Made by a program: the position numbers and the translations under genes. From Myotis daubentonii (lineage: Eukaryota; Chordata; Mammalia; Chiroptera; Vespertilionidae), in contig NC_081841.1 in the NCBI RefSeq assembly GCF_963259705.1, forward strand, positions 89,603,063-89,667,062: a stretch of DNA of 64,000 nt, in the 5' to 3' direction. The notes under the pieces are model-generated. The model had not been told where the DNA came from and made no database searches. It worked only from the letters and a program-made list of their open reading frames with translations. Positions 21,002-32,776 of this stretch are shown piece by piece. Within the stretch, counting starts at the first letter, position 1. Every line of letters begins with the position of its first letter.

Positions 21002-22099
21002 TCATTCTTGACAATCCTGGAGGAGATTACGTTAGGAATCTTTTAGCCAAGTTAAAGTGGGATATGTCAGGCTTGACAGTTCTAGACCACACATAACTGA
21101 AACCAGCCACCTTCCACATCTACCGACATCTTTATGTCTGTTTTCTTATGATCTTGCTGAACTCTTACACTGGTCTAAAAAGAGTGACAATCTCTGTCCT
21201 TCAAAATTCTCAGGCCCCGTCTCTCAATTGGAGATCCTGAACCTCACATATTGCGCCTAGAAGCATTCATTATTCCTATACTGTCTGCTGCAATGCTTGA
21301 ACAGCTACTTCTCCCAGCTCTTGTGGGGTGGGCAGGGGAGAAGCATTTCATCTGTCAGTCAATAGGTGTGTGAGATTGATGTGCCATAAGAGCAAACCAG
21401 ACCTACAGTGGGGGTTTAGGAAAGCATTTCAACAGGTTCTTAAGAAGGGAATTCACTGAGATATGTGGAATTTTTATCAATCTCGCATCCTGGGCCAGTG
21501 ACACAATCTTGGAGAGTTTTCAAGACTAATGTAATTATCTTTCACAGCAATATTCTTAACAGGGGAGAGGAAATGGGATTTCCCCGGAGCTCAGGACTGA
21601 ATGACTGTAAAAAACAAAATAATAATAATAATAACAACTTAGAAAACATTTAAAATTACAAGGAAAGATAAATGTAAACCCAACCTTGATCATTCCCAAC
21701 ATAGGAAAAATGTGTCCCAGAGGGAAAGAAACTTTTCAAAGAATTCAGATTTTAAAATATATGCAGAGCATTTACGGGAAGGTAACTAGGAAAAGTTATT
21801 CTCTACTTGTCAGAAATCAAAGGCATGTACACTCTGGATAAAGATTTTGCTACCAAACCATACATAGCCATATGCTGACAATCTCTGTTTTAATCAAAGC
21901 AAATGCCTTGCTGTTCATATTATGTAACATTTTGCAACCTAATTGGCCCTAAGAGAAAAAATAAAAGTGGAAAATAGATTTTAAAAGAAGCTATTTCCCC
22001 CTATGCAACCTCCACTTCCATCCTTATGTACCCACTCAAGAAAAAAATAGTTTAAAACAAAGCAAAACTAGGAATTTCTTCCATTGCAATATTCCAGCT

Positions 22100-22560
22100 T
22101 TGTTTCTATTCATTCATTCACTCAGCAAGCATTCACAGTTTCCCTTTGAGCCAGGCACTGTAACAGGGAGTAAGAGATGAATACGTTACACACAGCCCCT
22201 ACCCAGAGGAGCTAATTATGCTCTGCGTGCTGCATGAGGCACAGCATTCGGAGCCTAACGCTGGGAGTTTTGAAACAGTCTTTACAAAGGAGGTGACATG
22301 TGAGCTGAGTCTTAAAATATGAGTAAGAGTTGACTGGGTGGGAAGGTGGGAGCTGTGCACATATTTTTGGGAGGATGGGACATTTGCGCTGATTAAAACA
22401 AAACATGCATGGGACAGATGGAGGCGGTGGTAGGAGAGGAGGAAAAGCAGGGGCCAGTATTTATGTCATATGTCATGATGAGGTATTTGAACCTTAACCA
22501 ACGTGCCATAGGAAGGTACCAGGGACTCCTAATGAGGAAATATCTCATTCGTATTCATAT
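22100..22560 (+). repeat. Old dispersed repeat (ATTCATTCATTCA family)
   Basis: It starts CATTCATTCACTCAGC, then GAGCCAGGCACTGTAACAGG, a GGAGGTGACATGTGAGC block and a CATGATGAGGTATTTGAACC end. Same family and orientation as 16240-17320 and 22735-23150. 21000-22099 contains nothing recognised apart from a short (AAT)n at about 21620-21635. Confidence 0.5.
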
Positions 22561-22734
22561 AATTCAGATGGTATCACAGAGGACAGATGAGGAGGTCCAG
22601 ATAGAATCAGTATTTTACACAGCTAAACAGGATGCCCCAACCAAAGCCAAGCCTAATTTCTGTACTGGATCTCATATGTCATATCTCTCTTCTTTGTAAT
22701 CTCTATACCATTCACCTTTATTTAACTCCTGCTA

Positions 22735-23150
22735 ATCATTCATTCATTTAATCAATCATTCCATCATTCAACACATATTCATTGAGCCCTCACTATAATG
22801 GCAGGCACTGTATAGGGAACAGTGATTAGGGACACATAAGGACAGCGTCTGCATGCTGGCAGAGCTTATAAGTCTAGCACAGTAGACAAAAATGTCTAAA
22901 CACAACTAATTGCAATGGCGTGTAATAAGCAAGCTGATGGGAAGCTATGGGGGCTTCCCTGAGGAAGTGATGGCTAGCTTGTGACCTGAAGGATGAGTAA
23001 GATTTAGCCAAAGTTCATATATTGGAAGCAGGAAGGGGAAGAGGCAGGCATTGCCCAGCAAATGGGAAATCACCAGAGGCAGGATAAAGCATGATGCCTT
23101 GGAGGAAGTGAAAGGTGTCCTGCATGCCTGGACGGCTGAACCAGCTGGAG
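22735..23150 (+). repeat. Old dispersed repeat (second copy)
   Basis: ATCATTCATTCATTTAATCA, ATTCATTGAGCCCTCACTAT, CCCTGAGGAAGTGATGGC and GACCTGAAGGATGAGTAAG follow the same order as 22100-22560, only about 0.2 kb away. Confidence 0.5.
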
Positions 23151-23169
23151 GCATGGGCTGGAGGAGAGC

Positions 23170-23500
23170 CTGCAGGGCTGTGTTATTCCAGAGGCTAGGC
23201 TGTGCTGCAGAAATAAAACCCAAGCTCAGTGGCTTAACTGACAAAAGAGTTATTTCTATGTCAAGTAAATTCTAATGCAGGTCAGATGACATTCCATGGA
23301 AGTTCTCCTCCGTGGGGTGACTCAGACACACAGGATCCCACCATCTTTTAATGTTGCCATCCCTACCGGTGACTTTCAGAATCATGGCAACAGGTGAAGA
23401 GAGTGGTGGCAGTGGCACACTAGCTCTTAAAAGCTTTGGCCCAAAAGAGATGCACTCATCCACTACTGTCTAGAACTAGTCACAAACACACAACTAACTG
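23170..23500. repeat. Old LTR-like repeat, family unknown
   Basis: Resembles the 'GAAATAAAACCCAAGCTCAG / GGCTTAACTGACAAAAG' class of old mammalian repeats. Boundaries and strand are uncertain. Confidence 0.3.
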
Positions 23501-23517
23501 CAAGAAAGTCTAAATAA

Positions 23518-23642
23518 TTTATATGCATAGCCCATGAACACAGGCTATAGTGCGGTGAAGGCCTGAGGTGAGCACAAGGGGAGGGGGAAATTGGGGGACA
23601 TCTGTAATGCTCTCAACAATAAAATTAAATTAAATTTAAAAA
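23518..23642 (+). mobile_element. Short poly(A) retrotransposon, probably truncated L1 3' end
   Basis: Ends GACATCTGTAATGCTCTCAAC plus an AATAAAATTAAATTAAAT tail, flanked by GAAAGTCTAAATAAT and GAAAGTCTAGACAAT. Both the tail and the target duplication indicate retrotransposition. The body (GGTGAAGGCCTGAGGTGAGC) is a common bat retroelement 3' end; I infer L1 but cannot prove it. Confidence 0.65.
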
Positions 23643-25260
23643 GGAAAGTCTAGACAATCTAAGAAGCACATGGATCATTAGTGATATCCAATATCTCTGC
23701 CAAAGGTAAGCAGTCTGCGTTCACTAAAACTCTGCAAGCAGGGGCTGCTGGGATCAAGCTGTATTGTGGAGAATGAATTGTCTGGACAAAGAAAGACCAG
23801 TTAGACTTTTGAAAGTTCAAGTAAGAGAAGATGGTGCCTTAGCATATGGTGGTGTCAACATCCAGTTTAATAAATACCTAAATCCATACATTTTTATAAA
23901 AATCCTAACAAGGAATTGGTTTAAACTGGTACTTGTAACAGAGGACATTGTCTTAAGAATAACAATAACTGAATGTGTATGGTATTAACTGAATTTATCT
24001 TGTAGTTTAACAGATTATAAATGACTGAATTCCCTTCCCATAGGTTTGGGGTAGGAGATGTGGATAGCAAGGTTCCTTTAATATGGTTCTGTGGAGATGG
24101 AGCAGGTAAGGAGCACTTGGTAATCCCTGAAATCAAAGAAGTATCCAGAGCAAAGATTCAGATGGGAAGCTGAGTAACCAGAAAAAGGGTACATGACTTT
24201 CCAGACCAGGCAAGTGGATCAGAACCAGAGAATGAACCAGAGACTAGAAGAATGGATAATGGCCACAGTGGGTGAAGCCAAAATATGTATATTCCAATAT
24301 GTTTTCTCATGCTTTTAGTAACCTGGAGCCTTGAAGGTACAACTGAAATTGTAGAACTAGAGGTAGGAGAGACAAAAAAAGTTTCTCAAAGTTATTGCTC
24401 CAGCAAGCATCCCCTAATCATGCCCAGCACAAATTCCCTTTTTAAATTTCAGTTGCATTGAGGTATATTTGACTTGATTTACAAATAGCCTTCACTCTTC
24501 TCCATCTCAACAAAGTAACCCACCATCCACTCAAGTCCTCCAGCAATGAGGCCTTCTTGGCTCCTCTTCCTTAGTTACCCTTCTCCATGTCTAATTCATC
24601 AGCATGTCCTTTGACTCTGCTCTGAAATAGGACCTTACCCATTAATTTCTTGTCATTCCTATTTCTCAGTACCAACAGTATTAAAAGATTACCCAAAACT
24701 TCCCACTGAAGGATCTGCCCAGATTCTGTCTCCTTACCACGCTTTGTGGAGGATGGACAGATTTCTCCCAAAAGGAAGTTCACATCAGTTCTCACCTGTT
24801 ACAAGTTTCTTTCTCTCAAGATATAATCTGATACCGACCCACCCACATCAGTGTGTTGGCAGAGATAGTGACTCACCAGCCACCACTTCCAGGTAACATG
24901 TTTGCATTTGAACTGAAACCTGCTGGAGAAAATAACCAAAACAGAGTTTTGATCCTGCTAGTAAAAATGTTGATACTTACAGACCAAAACCCCCAAAACA
25001 ACCCTATACCCAACTCCAAAAGAGTATAATTCAGTAGTTCTAATGTGAGGCCTTAGAAAAATAAATCCATCTACATAAAAGGAATGAGAAAATAAACAGG
25101 CACTGCATCTTATTTCAAAATAACCACATAAGTTCCAAGCAAAAATCAAGCTCAGGAACATCCGAACATAGGCGTTTGGGGACAGGCAGCATATGGACGT
25201 GTCTGATGGCCTCCCTGCCCTTCTGCGGCACCTCCAGTCTTCACAGGAGAAAGAAGAAAT
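23643..25260. other. Unique sequence, no gene seen
   Basis: Non-repetitive. ORFs of 67-74 codons show no recognisable similarity. Confidence 0.5.
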
Positions 25261-25264
25261 GATG

Positions 25265-25440
25265 ACAAAGGGATGAGCTTTGGAATCAAACAGTCCTGGA
25301 TTGACCAGTGGACTCTTCCACTTCCTAACAATGCGATCTGGGGTAAGTTACTAAATGTCTCTGAACTTGTGTCTCCTCATCCGAAAAATGAGAATAGGGA
25401 TTTGTTCCTTGCAGTGACCTAGGAGAGCTAATGATGTCAC
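25265..25440 (+). repeat. MIR SINE (sense, diverged)
   Basis: AGCTTTGGAATCAAACAG, GGGGTAAGTTACTAAATGTC and CTCATCCGAAAAATGAGAAT follow the MIR order. Confidence 0.72.
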
Positions 25441-26044
25441 ATCTGACACACAGTCCAGTCATTGGTGGTTATGCGTACACTTGGAGGCACGCTTTTACCA
25501 ACAGTGGCCACACACCCAACCTTGCTTCTCCCCTACAATAACATATGGTTCACACTCTACACTAAACAAACATGTCTACACCTTCCTTGACGGTGCTCTG
25601 TAAACTAGTTCGTACAAACCTGCAAATGCCAGGTGATAGCCTTTGTGCCACAAAGAGCCTCTGCTGGAAAGAAGATGCCTGGGGAGTCAATGCTTGAATT
25701 TAAAGAAGTGTGTGTGGTCTCCTGCTGTCAGTCACACCGCTGCTCCTGGACAACCGGCACTACCACGTGTCCACGGAATTATGGAGAGGGAGAAAGGTGC
25801 TGACCTCGTCTCATCACACAGACACCTGACCAGCCTGCGTGGCCCCAGGACATGAGGGATATGTCTGTATGAGGAGATTTTAAAGAGAGTTATTATTTTC
25901 TGTTTCCATGTTCACCTGTGCTCAGGCAGGAACTCTGAGTACATGGGTTAGGCATCTGCATTGGAAAACAGGATGGCTGAGGAGGGTCTTAGAAACTGTC
26001 CAGTGGAGCATGTCTCCAGCTGTGCTCTGTGACCCTACTGTAAA

Positions 26045-26133
26045 ATCCCTCAGGATCGGGCCAGAAAGCTGACTTTCTAAGCCTCCCAGGGGGTTCTGAA
26101 GCACTCTCAAGGTTGAAAACCACTGAGCAGCCC
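26045..26133. repeat. hAT-type DNA transposon fossil (end fragment)
   Basis: The end CTCAAGGTTGAAAACCACTG has the AACCACTG terminus typical of hAT/MER elements, and the preceding GGTTCTGAAGCACTC fits. Only one end is recognisable. Confidence 0.45.
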
Positions 26134-26194
26134 TAGTGCCTCCATTTCAAGATGATGATATTAAGGCCTGAATGAAATGAATGATTTGTCTAAA

Positions 26195-26398
26195 ACAGTG
26201 TTACCCTTAGCACTGTTGACATTTGGGACAGAGTAATGCTTTGTTGTTGGGGGCAGTCCTGCGCATCATAGAAGTTTAGGAGCACCCCTGGTCTCTACCA
26301 ACTAGATGCCACTAGCAGCCCCTCAATTGTAACAACCAAAAATGTCTTCAGTCATGGCCAAACAACCCCTGGGGTACAAAACCACCCTGAGTGATAAC
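26195..26398 (+). repeat. MER5A (hAT-Charlie MITE fossil)
   Basis: GCACTGTTGACATTTGGGAC, TTGTTGTTGGGGGCAGTCC, CTACCAACTAGATGCCAC and TGTAACAACCAAAAATGTC match MER5A in order along its length. Confidence 0.85.
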
Positions 26399-27200
26399 AA
26401 CTTTCTAAAGTCACACTGGTCATCAGAAATGGAGGCAGAACAGCACTCAAAGGTCCCGATTCACAGCCCAGCAAGCTCCCTGCCTCTGCTGTAGGCAGAG
26501 AAGGAGGGGCGAGGCACCCAGGCTGTGAAGGCTATGGCATTTGAAGGCAGTTACCACATTGCTTTTTCTCAGGAACCTGGGACAAAACCTGGGTTTTCCA
26601 TGACTTACTCCATACTTAGTCATCCCTATTTCTACTTCTCCACCTGTTTAGACCTTGACCTTCTAGAACTGGCAGATTCAGATTGGCAAAATCTTGGAAA
26701 CCCACACCAAAAGGTGTGGTCCGAAAAGCTTTCTTAAGTGTGACTGATTTAACGGTGCCCCTGAGCAGAAATCCAGAGTGGCGTGTTCTAAATTTAGCGC
26801 TGTGCCAGGAAGACAAGTGTGGTGGGAGCGATGCAAAAGGAATCAGGATATCTGACTTTTGGTGCCAGATCTTTCCAAACCACCTTCGTAGCCTTTAGCA
26901 AATCACTTCGGCTTTCTGGTCCAGGAGCAGTTTCTTGTGGAATGACAGGATTGAAATAGACCAGTGCCTCTGGGCTTGGGCTCACCCTGCGTCTTCTGCC
27001 TAAGAACGCCGGCCACTGCTCATCAAAAAATCCAATCTCTGTCTTTCCTCCAATCCAGCTCAGTCATGACTCGTTTTCTTTGGTGACAACAATGTGGGAG
27101 AAAGTCCCTGTTCTTAAGAGATGGACGTCTAAGCACTCAGGAATGAGGTGTTATGATGTCTACAACTTACTCTCAAATGGTTTTGAAAAATCCATCAAAT
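26399..27200. other. Unique sequence, no gene seen
   Basis: Overlapping short ORFs on both strands at 26525-26985 (63-71 codons). No domain or splice structure is supported. Confidence 0.5.
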
Positions 27201-27333
27201 GTGGCGGGCTGGGCAAAAGAGCTTGACAGTTGTGAGTACGCAAAGAATGGAGTTTATTCTTGTATTATTACTTTCTTATTAATTATTGTATTTTCCATGC
27301 AAACAAACGTAAAGCTACTTTTGTCCACCCCTG
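27201..27333 (-). mobile_element. mariner-like MITE, intact copy
   Basis: The left GGGCTGGGCAAAAG and right CTTTTGTCCACCCCTG ends are inverted repeats, followed by TA at 27334-27335. The interior (GAGTTTATTCTTGTATTATT) is the same as in the split element at 46-1787 in reverse orientation, which lets the Helitron insertion there be dated as later. Confidence 0.82.
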
Positions 27334-27934
27334 TATTATGTGTATACTTATATATGTATGCATATATATTTTATACATAAAGAGAAAGCAAGTACTAAGA
27401 TATTGCTAAATGTTGAGTCTCACTGTAGGGCATATTGGTGTTCATTTTATGATTCTTTCCATTTCTCTGTTTTAAATTTTCAAAACCCAATGTTAGAGAG
27501 AAAAACAGCTCCTGTTCTATCTTTTTCACAAAGTCTTTTCTGAATTAGCTGCAATAATTCTTCCAAATTCCCACAGCACTTATGTACTCTGTGTTTATCA
27601 CTTTCTACCTTGTATTATAGTAATTTAAGTACTCACATAGCAGGCCATAAAATTGCTAGTGCAATACTCAGCTATGCAGAGAACCCATTATCCCTGTTCT
27701 AGAAAGACAATTCCAAGAAAAAGAAAAGCAGCTCCAATCCTTATCATCATGGAATTTGCAATCTGGTGACAGTCTATGCTTCAGTCTTATCCCAGTTATT
27801 CAAGCAAGAACAGGTCTCCCTTGCACCCCCTTGGAAATCTGTGTGGTATCTGGATCACCCATTTGACATATATCAAGTACAGCTCTGCAGAATTAAGCAT
27901 CCTACCCAGGGATTTGTTTATTGAGAACAATAAT
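27334..27934. other. Unique sequence, no gene seen
   Basis: AT-rich with a TATATG-like patch at 27345-27375. No element is supported. Confidence 0.5.
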
Positions 27935-28165
27935 AACAACATCAGTAATTTTCACTGATTCTACTCTGTGCCAGGCGCTCATTCTACTTACATTGTCTCT
28001 AGTTCTCACACTGACATTGCCTGAAAAGGGTGATTTTTCTCTTCTTCCTAATGAAACACTTGAGGCTCAGAGACATAAGTAATGTGCCCAAGGCCACAAA
28101 ATTAGTAAATGACATTATCAGCTTGAGGACCCAGGTCCCCTGGCTCCAAAGGCTCTCTCCAGAGC
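27935..28165 (-). repeat. MIR SINE (antisense)
   Basis: CTCTGTGCCAGGCGCTCATT, AACACTTGAGGCTCAGAGAC and ATGTGCCCAAGGCCACAAAA are complement-MIR landmarks. Confidence 0.82.
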
Positions 28166-28254
28166 ACACCCCACTCCAGCCATCTTTGTTGCATCATGCA
28201 CTGAGGTGATGACTAGTCAGCAAACAGTGAGACAGGGTAACATGAGGCAAAGAA

Positions 28255-28450
28255 CATGTTTGTGGAGTTTAACAGACTTGCATTCAACTTCCAGCTATAC
28301 TCCTTACTGCTTATGTGACTTTGGGCAAATTCATAAGCCTCTTTGTACTTTAATATTCTTCTTTTTAAAATCACCACTGTGAAAAAATTAGTACAGTTAC
28401 TTATCTCATAGGATTGCTTCACAAATTAAATGAATAACTACGTGGAAATG
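28255..28450 (+). repeat. MIR SINE (sense)
   Basis: CTGCTTATGTGACTTTGGGC, AAATTCATAAGCCTCTTTG and ATAGGATTGCTTCACAAATT are in MIR order. It lies about 90 bp from the antisense MIR at 27935-28165. Confidence 0.8.
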
Positions 28451-28969
28451 CAGCAGGTCTGTACTAAACATTCATTCAGTGCTCCTTCCCTTCACCCTTG
28501 GTTGATGCGGATCATTTAGAAGGTTGCTATCCACCTTACTGTTGTTGGGTATGTGTTTCTAAGTCTGCTACTAAGGAACACCTGCAGAAGGGCCTTTCAA
28601 GGACCTGCAAGTATATTAAAGACACAGCTACTGGCAAGAGTACAGGCCATACTGTTGAGAGGAGATGGAAAACCAATCTAGAAACCAGGAAATAGAAGGC
28701 GGTGTGGTCCCTTTTGTTAGGAAAGCTTTTCTAAGGCAAAGCCCTTGAAGCTTTTGTGTGTCAAAGGCATTTTAAATGCTTTCATCAGAAGCACTCAGGG
28801 TATTGCTTCTGTGGCAAAGAAAGTGGGGTCTTATCAAAATGCTATTGATTTTATCAGAAGAAATCTAGAGACCTCATTAATGGAATCTTGCAAACAAGCT
28901 CAAAAGACCACTTTTTTTTTTTTTTTATAAGCTGGCCACCCACTCCAGGACATAACATAGCTAATAAAC
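28451..28969. other. Unique sequence, unassigned ORFs
   Basis: Two open frames, 28498-28695 (65 codons) and 28745-28930 (61 codons, running into a T run at 28911-28926), read like moderately protein-like peptides but match no family I know. The T run could be a retrotransposon tail on the minus strand. No gene is called. Confidence 0.3.
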
Positions 28970-29180
28970 TAAATTTTCACATGTATTAAACTTACTAAGC
29001 ACTCTAAGAGACCTCATACATCTACCCCCTTCATTAACGCTTCATTTTAAAAAACCCTATTAAGTAGAAATTATAATTTGTATGTCACAAGTGGACACAA
29101 TGAAGCTCAGAGAAGTTAAGTATTTGCACAAGTTCACACATCTAAAAAATTCTGGTGAGATGTGAACTGATTTATTTATT
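28970..29180 (-). repeat. MIR SINE (antisense, diverged)
   Basis: TTAAACTTACTAAGCACTC, TGAAGCTCAGAGAAGTTAAG and TTTGCACAAGTTCACACATC are complement-MIR landmarks. A short L2-like AT tract follows at 29170-29220. Confidence 0.65.
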
Positions 29181-29599
29181 TATTCAATAGTTATTGGGTG
29201 ACTACTATGTGTTAGGTCTATATCAGACTAAAGCTAGTGTTCTTGCCACTCTACACCTCTTCCTAGTAAAATAAACGATATATTAGTATTCACTATCACT
29301 TGTAATGTTCTCTAAAAAGTAAAAGCAGTTTGGCCAAAACATGAGATACAGAAAATCAGGCTGATTGCCTGGCCAGGCAAGTTCGCACATGCCTCAGCAC
29401 TGCTCCGTGCGAGTCTTTCTCAGAGCTGGATGCTTAAAAGAATGGTCCCCTACAGCCAGAAGTGCCATTCTAAGTGTCTGAGCTTGATTGCTTATAAAAC
29501 TTTATAGATGATACACTTCAGAACATTTATTTACTAGAAAGTAGAACAGAAGCAAAGATCAGTGCATACAACTCATTAAAGAGGAAAAATCCAATTGTA

Positions 29600-29825
29600 A
29601 TAGTGCCTTGCATTTATATAGGGCATGCTCCTTTGTGCGTACTGTAACATAGACGATGCTGTTTTAACCTCACACCAATCCTGTGAATTCCAGAAGGTGA
29701 TGGTTGTTGTACCCATTCCTGAGGAAACTGAGGTTCAAGTTGTAAAGGTCCCTGGTACTTTAGAAATGTCCAAGTTCACATCAAGATTTAATGGCAGAAC
29801 TAGGATTTGAACTTGGGTTCTTTCT
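29600..29825 (-). repeat. MIR-like SINE (antisense)
   Basis: TTTTAACCTCACACCAATCC, CTGAGGAAACTGAGGTTCAA and AACTAGGATTTGAACTTGGG follow the complement-MIR order. Confidence 0.75.
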
Positions 29826-29849
29826 GCTCTTTCTGGTATGCAAGCTGCA

Positions 29850-30170
29850 TTGGTCAGAATGAGTTCGATTATATCTCAGTAATAAATGGCCTCAGGTCTC
29901 AGGAACTCACAATAACAAAGCTTGATTTCTTGCTCATGTTCTATGTCAGCTGTGGCTTTGATGGACTGTGTTTACGACAGAACCCAGCTGACAGAGCAGC
30001 CTCCATCTGAAACATAGCCAGTCATGTGGCAAAGTGAAAGGAAGAGTGATGGACCCCACACTGGCTCTCAGAGCCTCTGATAGAAACTGTCATTCTCAGT
30101 TCATTGGCCAAAACAAGTCACATGGCCTTGTCCACATATAATATAGGAGAGATGTATTACCCTTCCACAG
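29850..30170. repeat. Old LTR-like dispersed repeat
   Basis: GCATTGGTCAGAATGAGTTC, CTCAATAACAAAGC-like and CATTGGCCAAAACAAGTCAC blocks are typical of a mammal-wide old repeat. Name and strand are uncertain. Confidence 0.35.
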
Positions 30171-31375
30171 GGAGGGACCCCAAATAGGAGTCAAAATGTG
30201 TCAGTTTTAGGGTAGTAATGTATAGAGCAGTTGTAAGCCTCCCTTCCTTGTATCTTGAAGTTTTTCTCTAATAAATGTACTATACTGAAAAGAAATATGT
30301 CTGATATGACCAGCCAAACAGTCAACTTAAACAACGTAAAGATTAAATAATTAAATGAATTTGATATTTAAAAAGCAACAATTCTAAAACTCGCCTGGTG
30401 AGCATGAATCTTCCTGCATTTGCAGAGAAAGCAACTTTCTCTCTGGGAATAAACTTTCTGTTTCTGGCAGGAGAATTGGACAACCCTGAAGTTGTCCTGT
30501 GAATGGGCATCAGGGCGTCATATTTGAATGTGTAACGAGTAAACATTGGCAGAAACCCCCTTTGCCACGTGACTTCAAAATAAACACCAGTCAGTAGGAA
30601 ACCACCAGCTGTGCCCAGTAGAAAAAAAAATGCCCTCATCCACTCTCCCTCCCTGAAGCAAAAATCCCCTGTGAAATTACCTCCCCTTAGAAAGTAGGGC
30701 ACAAGTGGAGTCCCGCGCATGTTCAAGCACAAAGCCCCGCCCTCGAACATCCTCCTGCCAATTAAGCAGGGTTCAGAGGAAGAGAGACCCAGGACCGTGA
30801 ACAGAGTTGAGCCATTCACAGAATCTTGCCTTCCCTCAAATCAGTTGGCAGCTTTTTAAAAAAAGAGTATTTAGCAAGAGTTTAAAGTAGCTGATTTCTA
30901 ACATTAGCTGATTTACACGATCCCTTACAATTCTAAGATCCTATGATTCTCTAAGCTTCTGTGATGAGAAAGAGCAAATCTATTTTCTTATTTAAGTACA
31001 GAAAAGAAAAGGGAAAAAGGACACGCTTTATATAATTTCACAGGGAATAACATGAAAAAAAGAAGTCCTAGGAGCTATAAAGTTGTCTTAGGTTAGATAA
31101 TCTATATGTAGAACTCTGTTCCTTAAAAAATTTTGGTATTGAGTCAGGACTTGGTTTCTAGAAATGATACTTCTCTAAACTTATTTTAGATCAGGGACAG
31201 GGAGGAGGAATGAACTGAATTAGACCTTTACCTTAGATTTCTGAAAAGGTCATCAAAGGGAAAACCCATAAAAAAAATCATTGCCCTTTAGTAACTTGTT
31301 AAATTGTTATGTCTTGCTTTTCCCCCAATGACTTTAAATAGAATTCAAGTTAAAATGAACCTGGATTACTAAAAA
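30171..31375. other. Unassigned region with a 158-codon antisense ORF
   Basis: 30819-30343 (minus) is the longest open frame outside known repeats and simple sequence. The predicted peptide begins MNGSTLFTVLG and has hydrophobic stretches, but no domain I recognise. The same interval has a locally higher CpG content (around 30715-30750), so a decayed LTR is a plausible alternative. No promoter, splice sites or poly(A) signal tie it to a gene. Confidence 0.3.
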
Positions 31376-31720
31376 CTAGAGGCCCAGTGCACAAAATTTG
31401 TAGGGTAGGTAGGGTCCCTAGGCCTGGGTGGCGATCAGGGCCAAACTGTGGGGCCACTGGCAGGGCGATCAGGACCCCCGCTCGCACCCGCATTGGCCCG
31501 GTGCCACCCGCTCACCTGCTCCACCATCCTGCCATGGTCCCACTCTCATCTGGGCCCATCAGGGTCGGCAGCGCCTCCAATGCGGCCTGCTGCCAGCACA
31601 GCATCGCCAACGCCCACCATGTTCCGTGCTACTGCCTAGTGATCAGCGCACTTCTAACTCCCTGACAGTCAACTCCTGCCCTTGGGGACAATTAGCATAT
31701 TAGCCTTTTATTATATAAGA
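31376..31720 (-). mobile_element. HeliBat-type Helitron
   Basis: Antisense: starts CTAGAGGCCCAGTGCAC after A31375 and ends TTATTATATAAGA before T31721, giving the A|T target. The GC-rich interior yields three overlapping ORFs of 63-92 codons with no domain. It is 345 bp. Confidence 0.95.
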
Positions 31721-32273
31721 TGTTTCTGAGTACACCTAATTGTGCTTTTATGAAATGCTCCTTAATTTTACTTGCATAATTGTTGCTAGCAAATCTTCAA
31801 AACCGGTATTTACATTTTAATGTAACTGTAAGTAAAGTTGGGGCTCAGGTAACAAGATGCTAAAGAGTGAGAGAAAAAAAAAAGATGGATATGTTAACTT
31901 TTTCTCATAGCCTGCTGTTTCCCTAGCTACTGTCTGTCTATAGAAAGAGCAAGTGGGAAAGAGATGTATGGAATCTTTAGAGTCTAACTGGACATCAAGA
32001 AACTTCTCTAGTGGCTAATAGAGATAAATAGTACAAGAGAAACATCCACAAGAAAAGATTGTATTCATTTTGAGAAGATTGTGAGTTACAGTGTCACAGG
32101 ATCAAAATGTTTGAAAAGGAGGGTTTTGGGTTAATGAAGACTTGAACATAATTTTTTCCCTTACACAACTAGCTCAATTTTCTCTTTGGTTTTTGAATCA
32201 AATGGTTGATGGAGCCTATAGGTAGTAGCAGAAATCAGTATAATTATAAAGAGAACCAATCATTATATATAAA
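31721..32273. other. Unique sequence, no gene seen
   Basis: Non-repetitive spacer between Helitrons; an A run at 31876-31886. Confidence 0.55.
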
Positions 32274-32776
32274 CTAGTGGCCTGGTGCATGAAATTCATG
32301 CATGGGGGGTAGTAAGGTGTCCCTCAGCCTGGCCTGCACCCTCTCCAATCTGGGACCCCTTGGGGGATGTCTGACTGCTGGCAATCTGGGACTGCTGGCT
32401 CCTAACCACTCACCTGCCTGCCTGCTTGATCGCCCCTAACCACTTTGCCTGCTGACCTGCTTGCCCCCAACTGCCCCCCCACCAGCCTTCTTGCCCCCAA
32501 CTGCCCCTGCCTGCTGGCCTGCTTGCCCCCAACTGCCCCCCCCTGCCAGCCTGATTACTTCCAACTGCCCCCCTTGCTGGCCTGCTCACCCCCAACTGCC
32601 CCTCCTTGCTGGCCTGATTGCCCCCAACTGCTCCCCTCCACCAGCCTGATCACCCCCAACTGCCCTCCCCTCCTGGCCTGATCACCCCTAACCACCTCTG
32701 CCTGGGCCCCACCACCATGGCTTTGTCTGGAAGGTCTCCCGGTCTAATTAGCATATTACCCTTTTATTAGTATAGA
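32274..32776 (-). mobile_element. HeliBat-type Helitron, abutting the next
   Basis: Antisense: CTAGTGGCCTGGTGCATG at left, TTTTATTAGTATAGA at right. The interior is a tandem array of about 35-bp units with the core TTGCCCCCAACTGCCCC (about 32460-32690), which explains the 60-78 codon ORFs. Its 5' end touches the 3' CTAG of the next Helitron with no intervening base. Confidence 0.92.
32455..32690 (-). repeat. Tandem C-rich repeat within Helitron
   Basis: About seven imperfect units around CTGCCCCC...TGGCCTG. The array is unrelated to the 47-bp array of the composite elements. A degraded relative occurs in the Helitron at 52649-53011 (CTGCCTGATCGCCCCTAA). Confidence 0.75.

Noticed and set aside
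29363..29381. Perfect short palindrome TTGCCTGGCCAGGCAA
   Set aside because: At 16 bp it is expected occasionally in 64 kb and has no supporting context.
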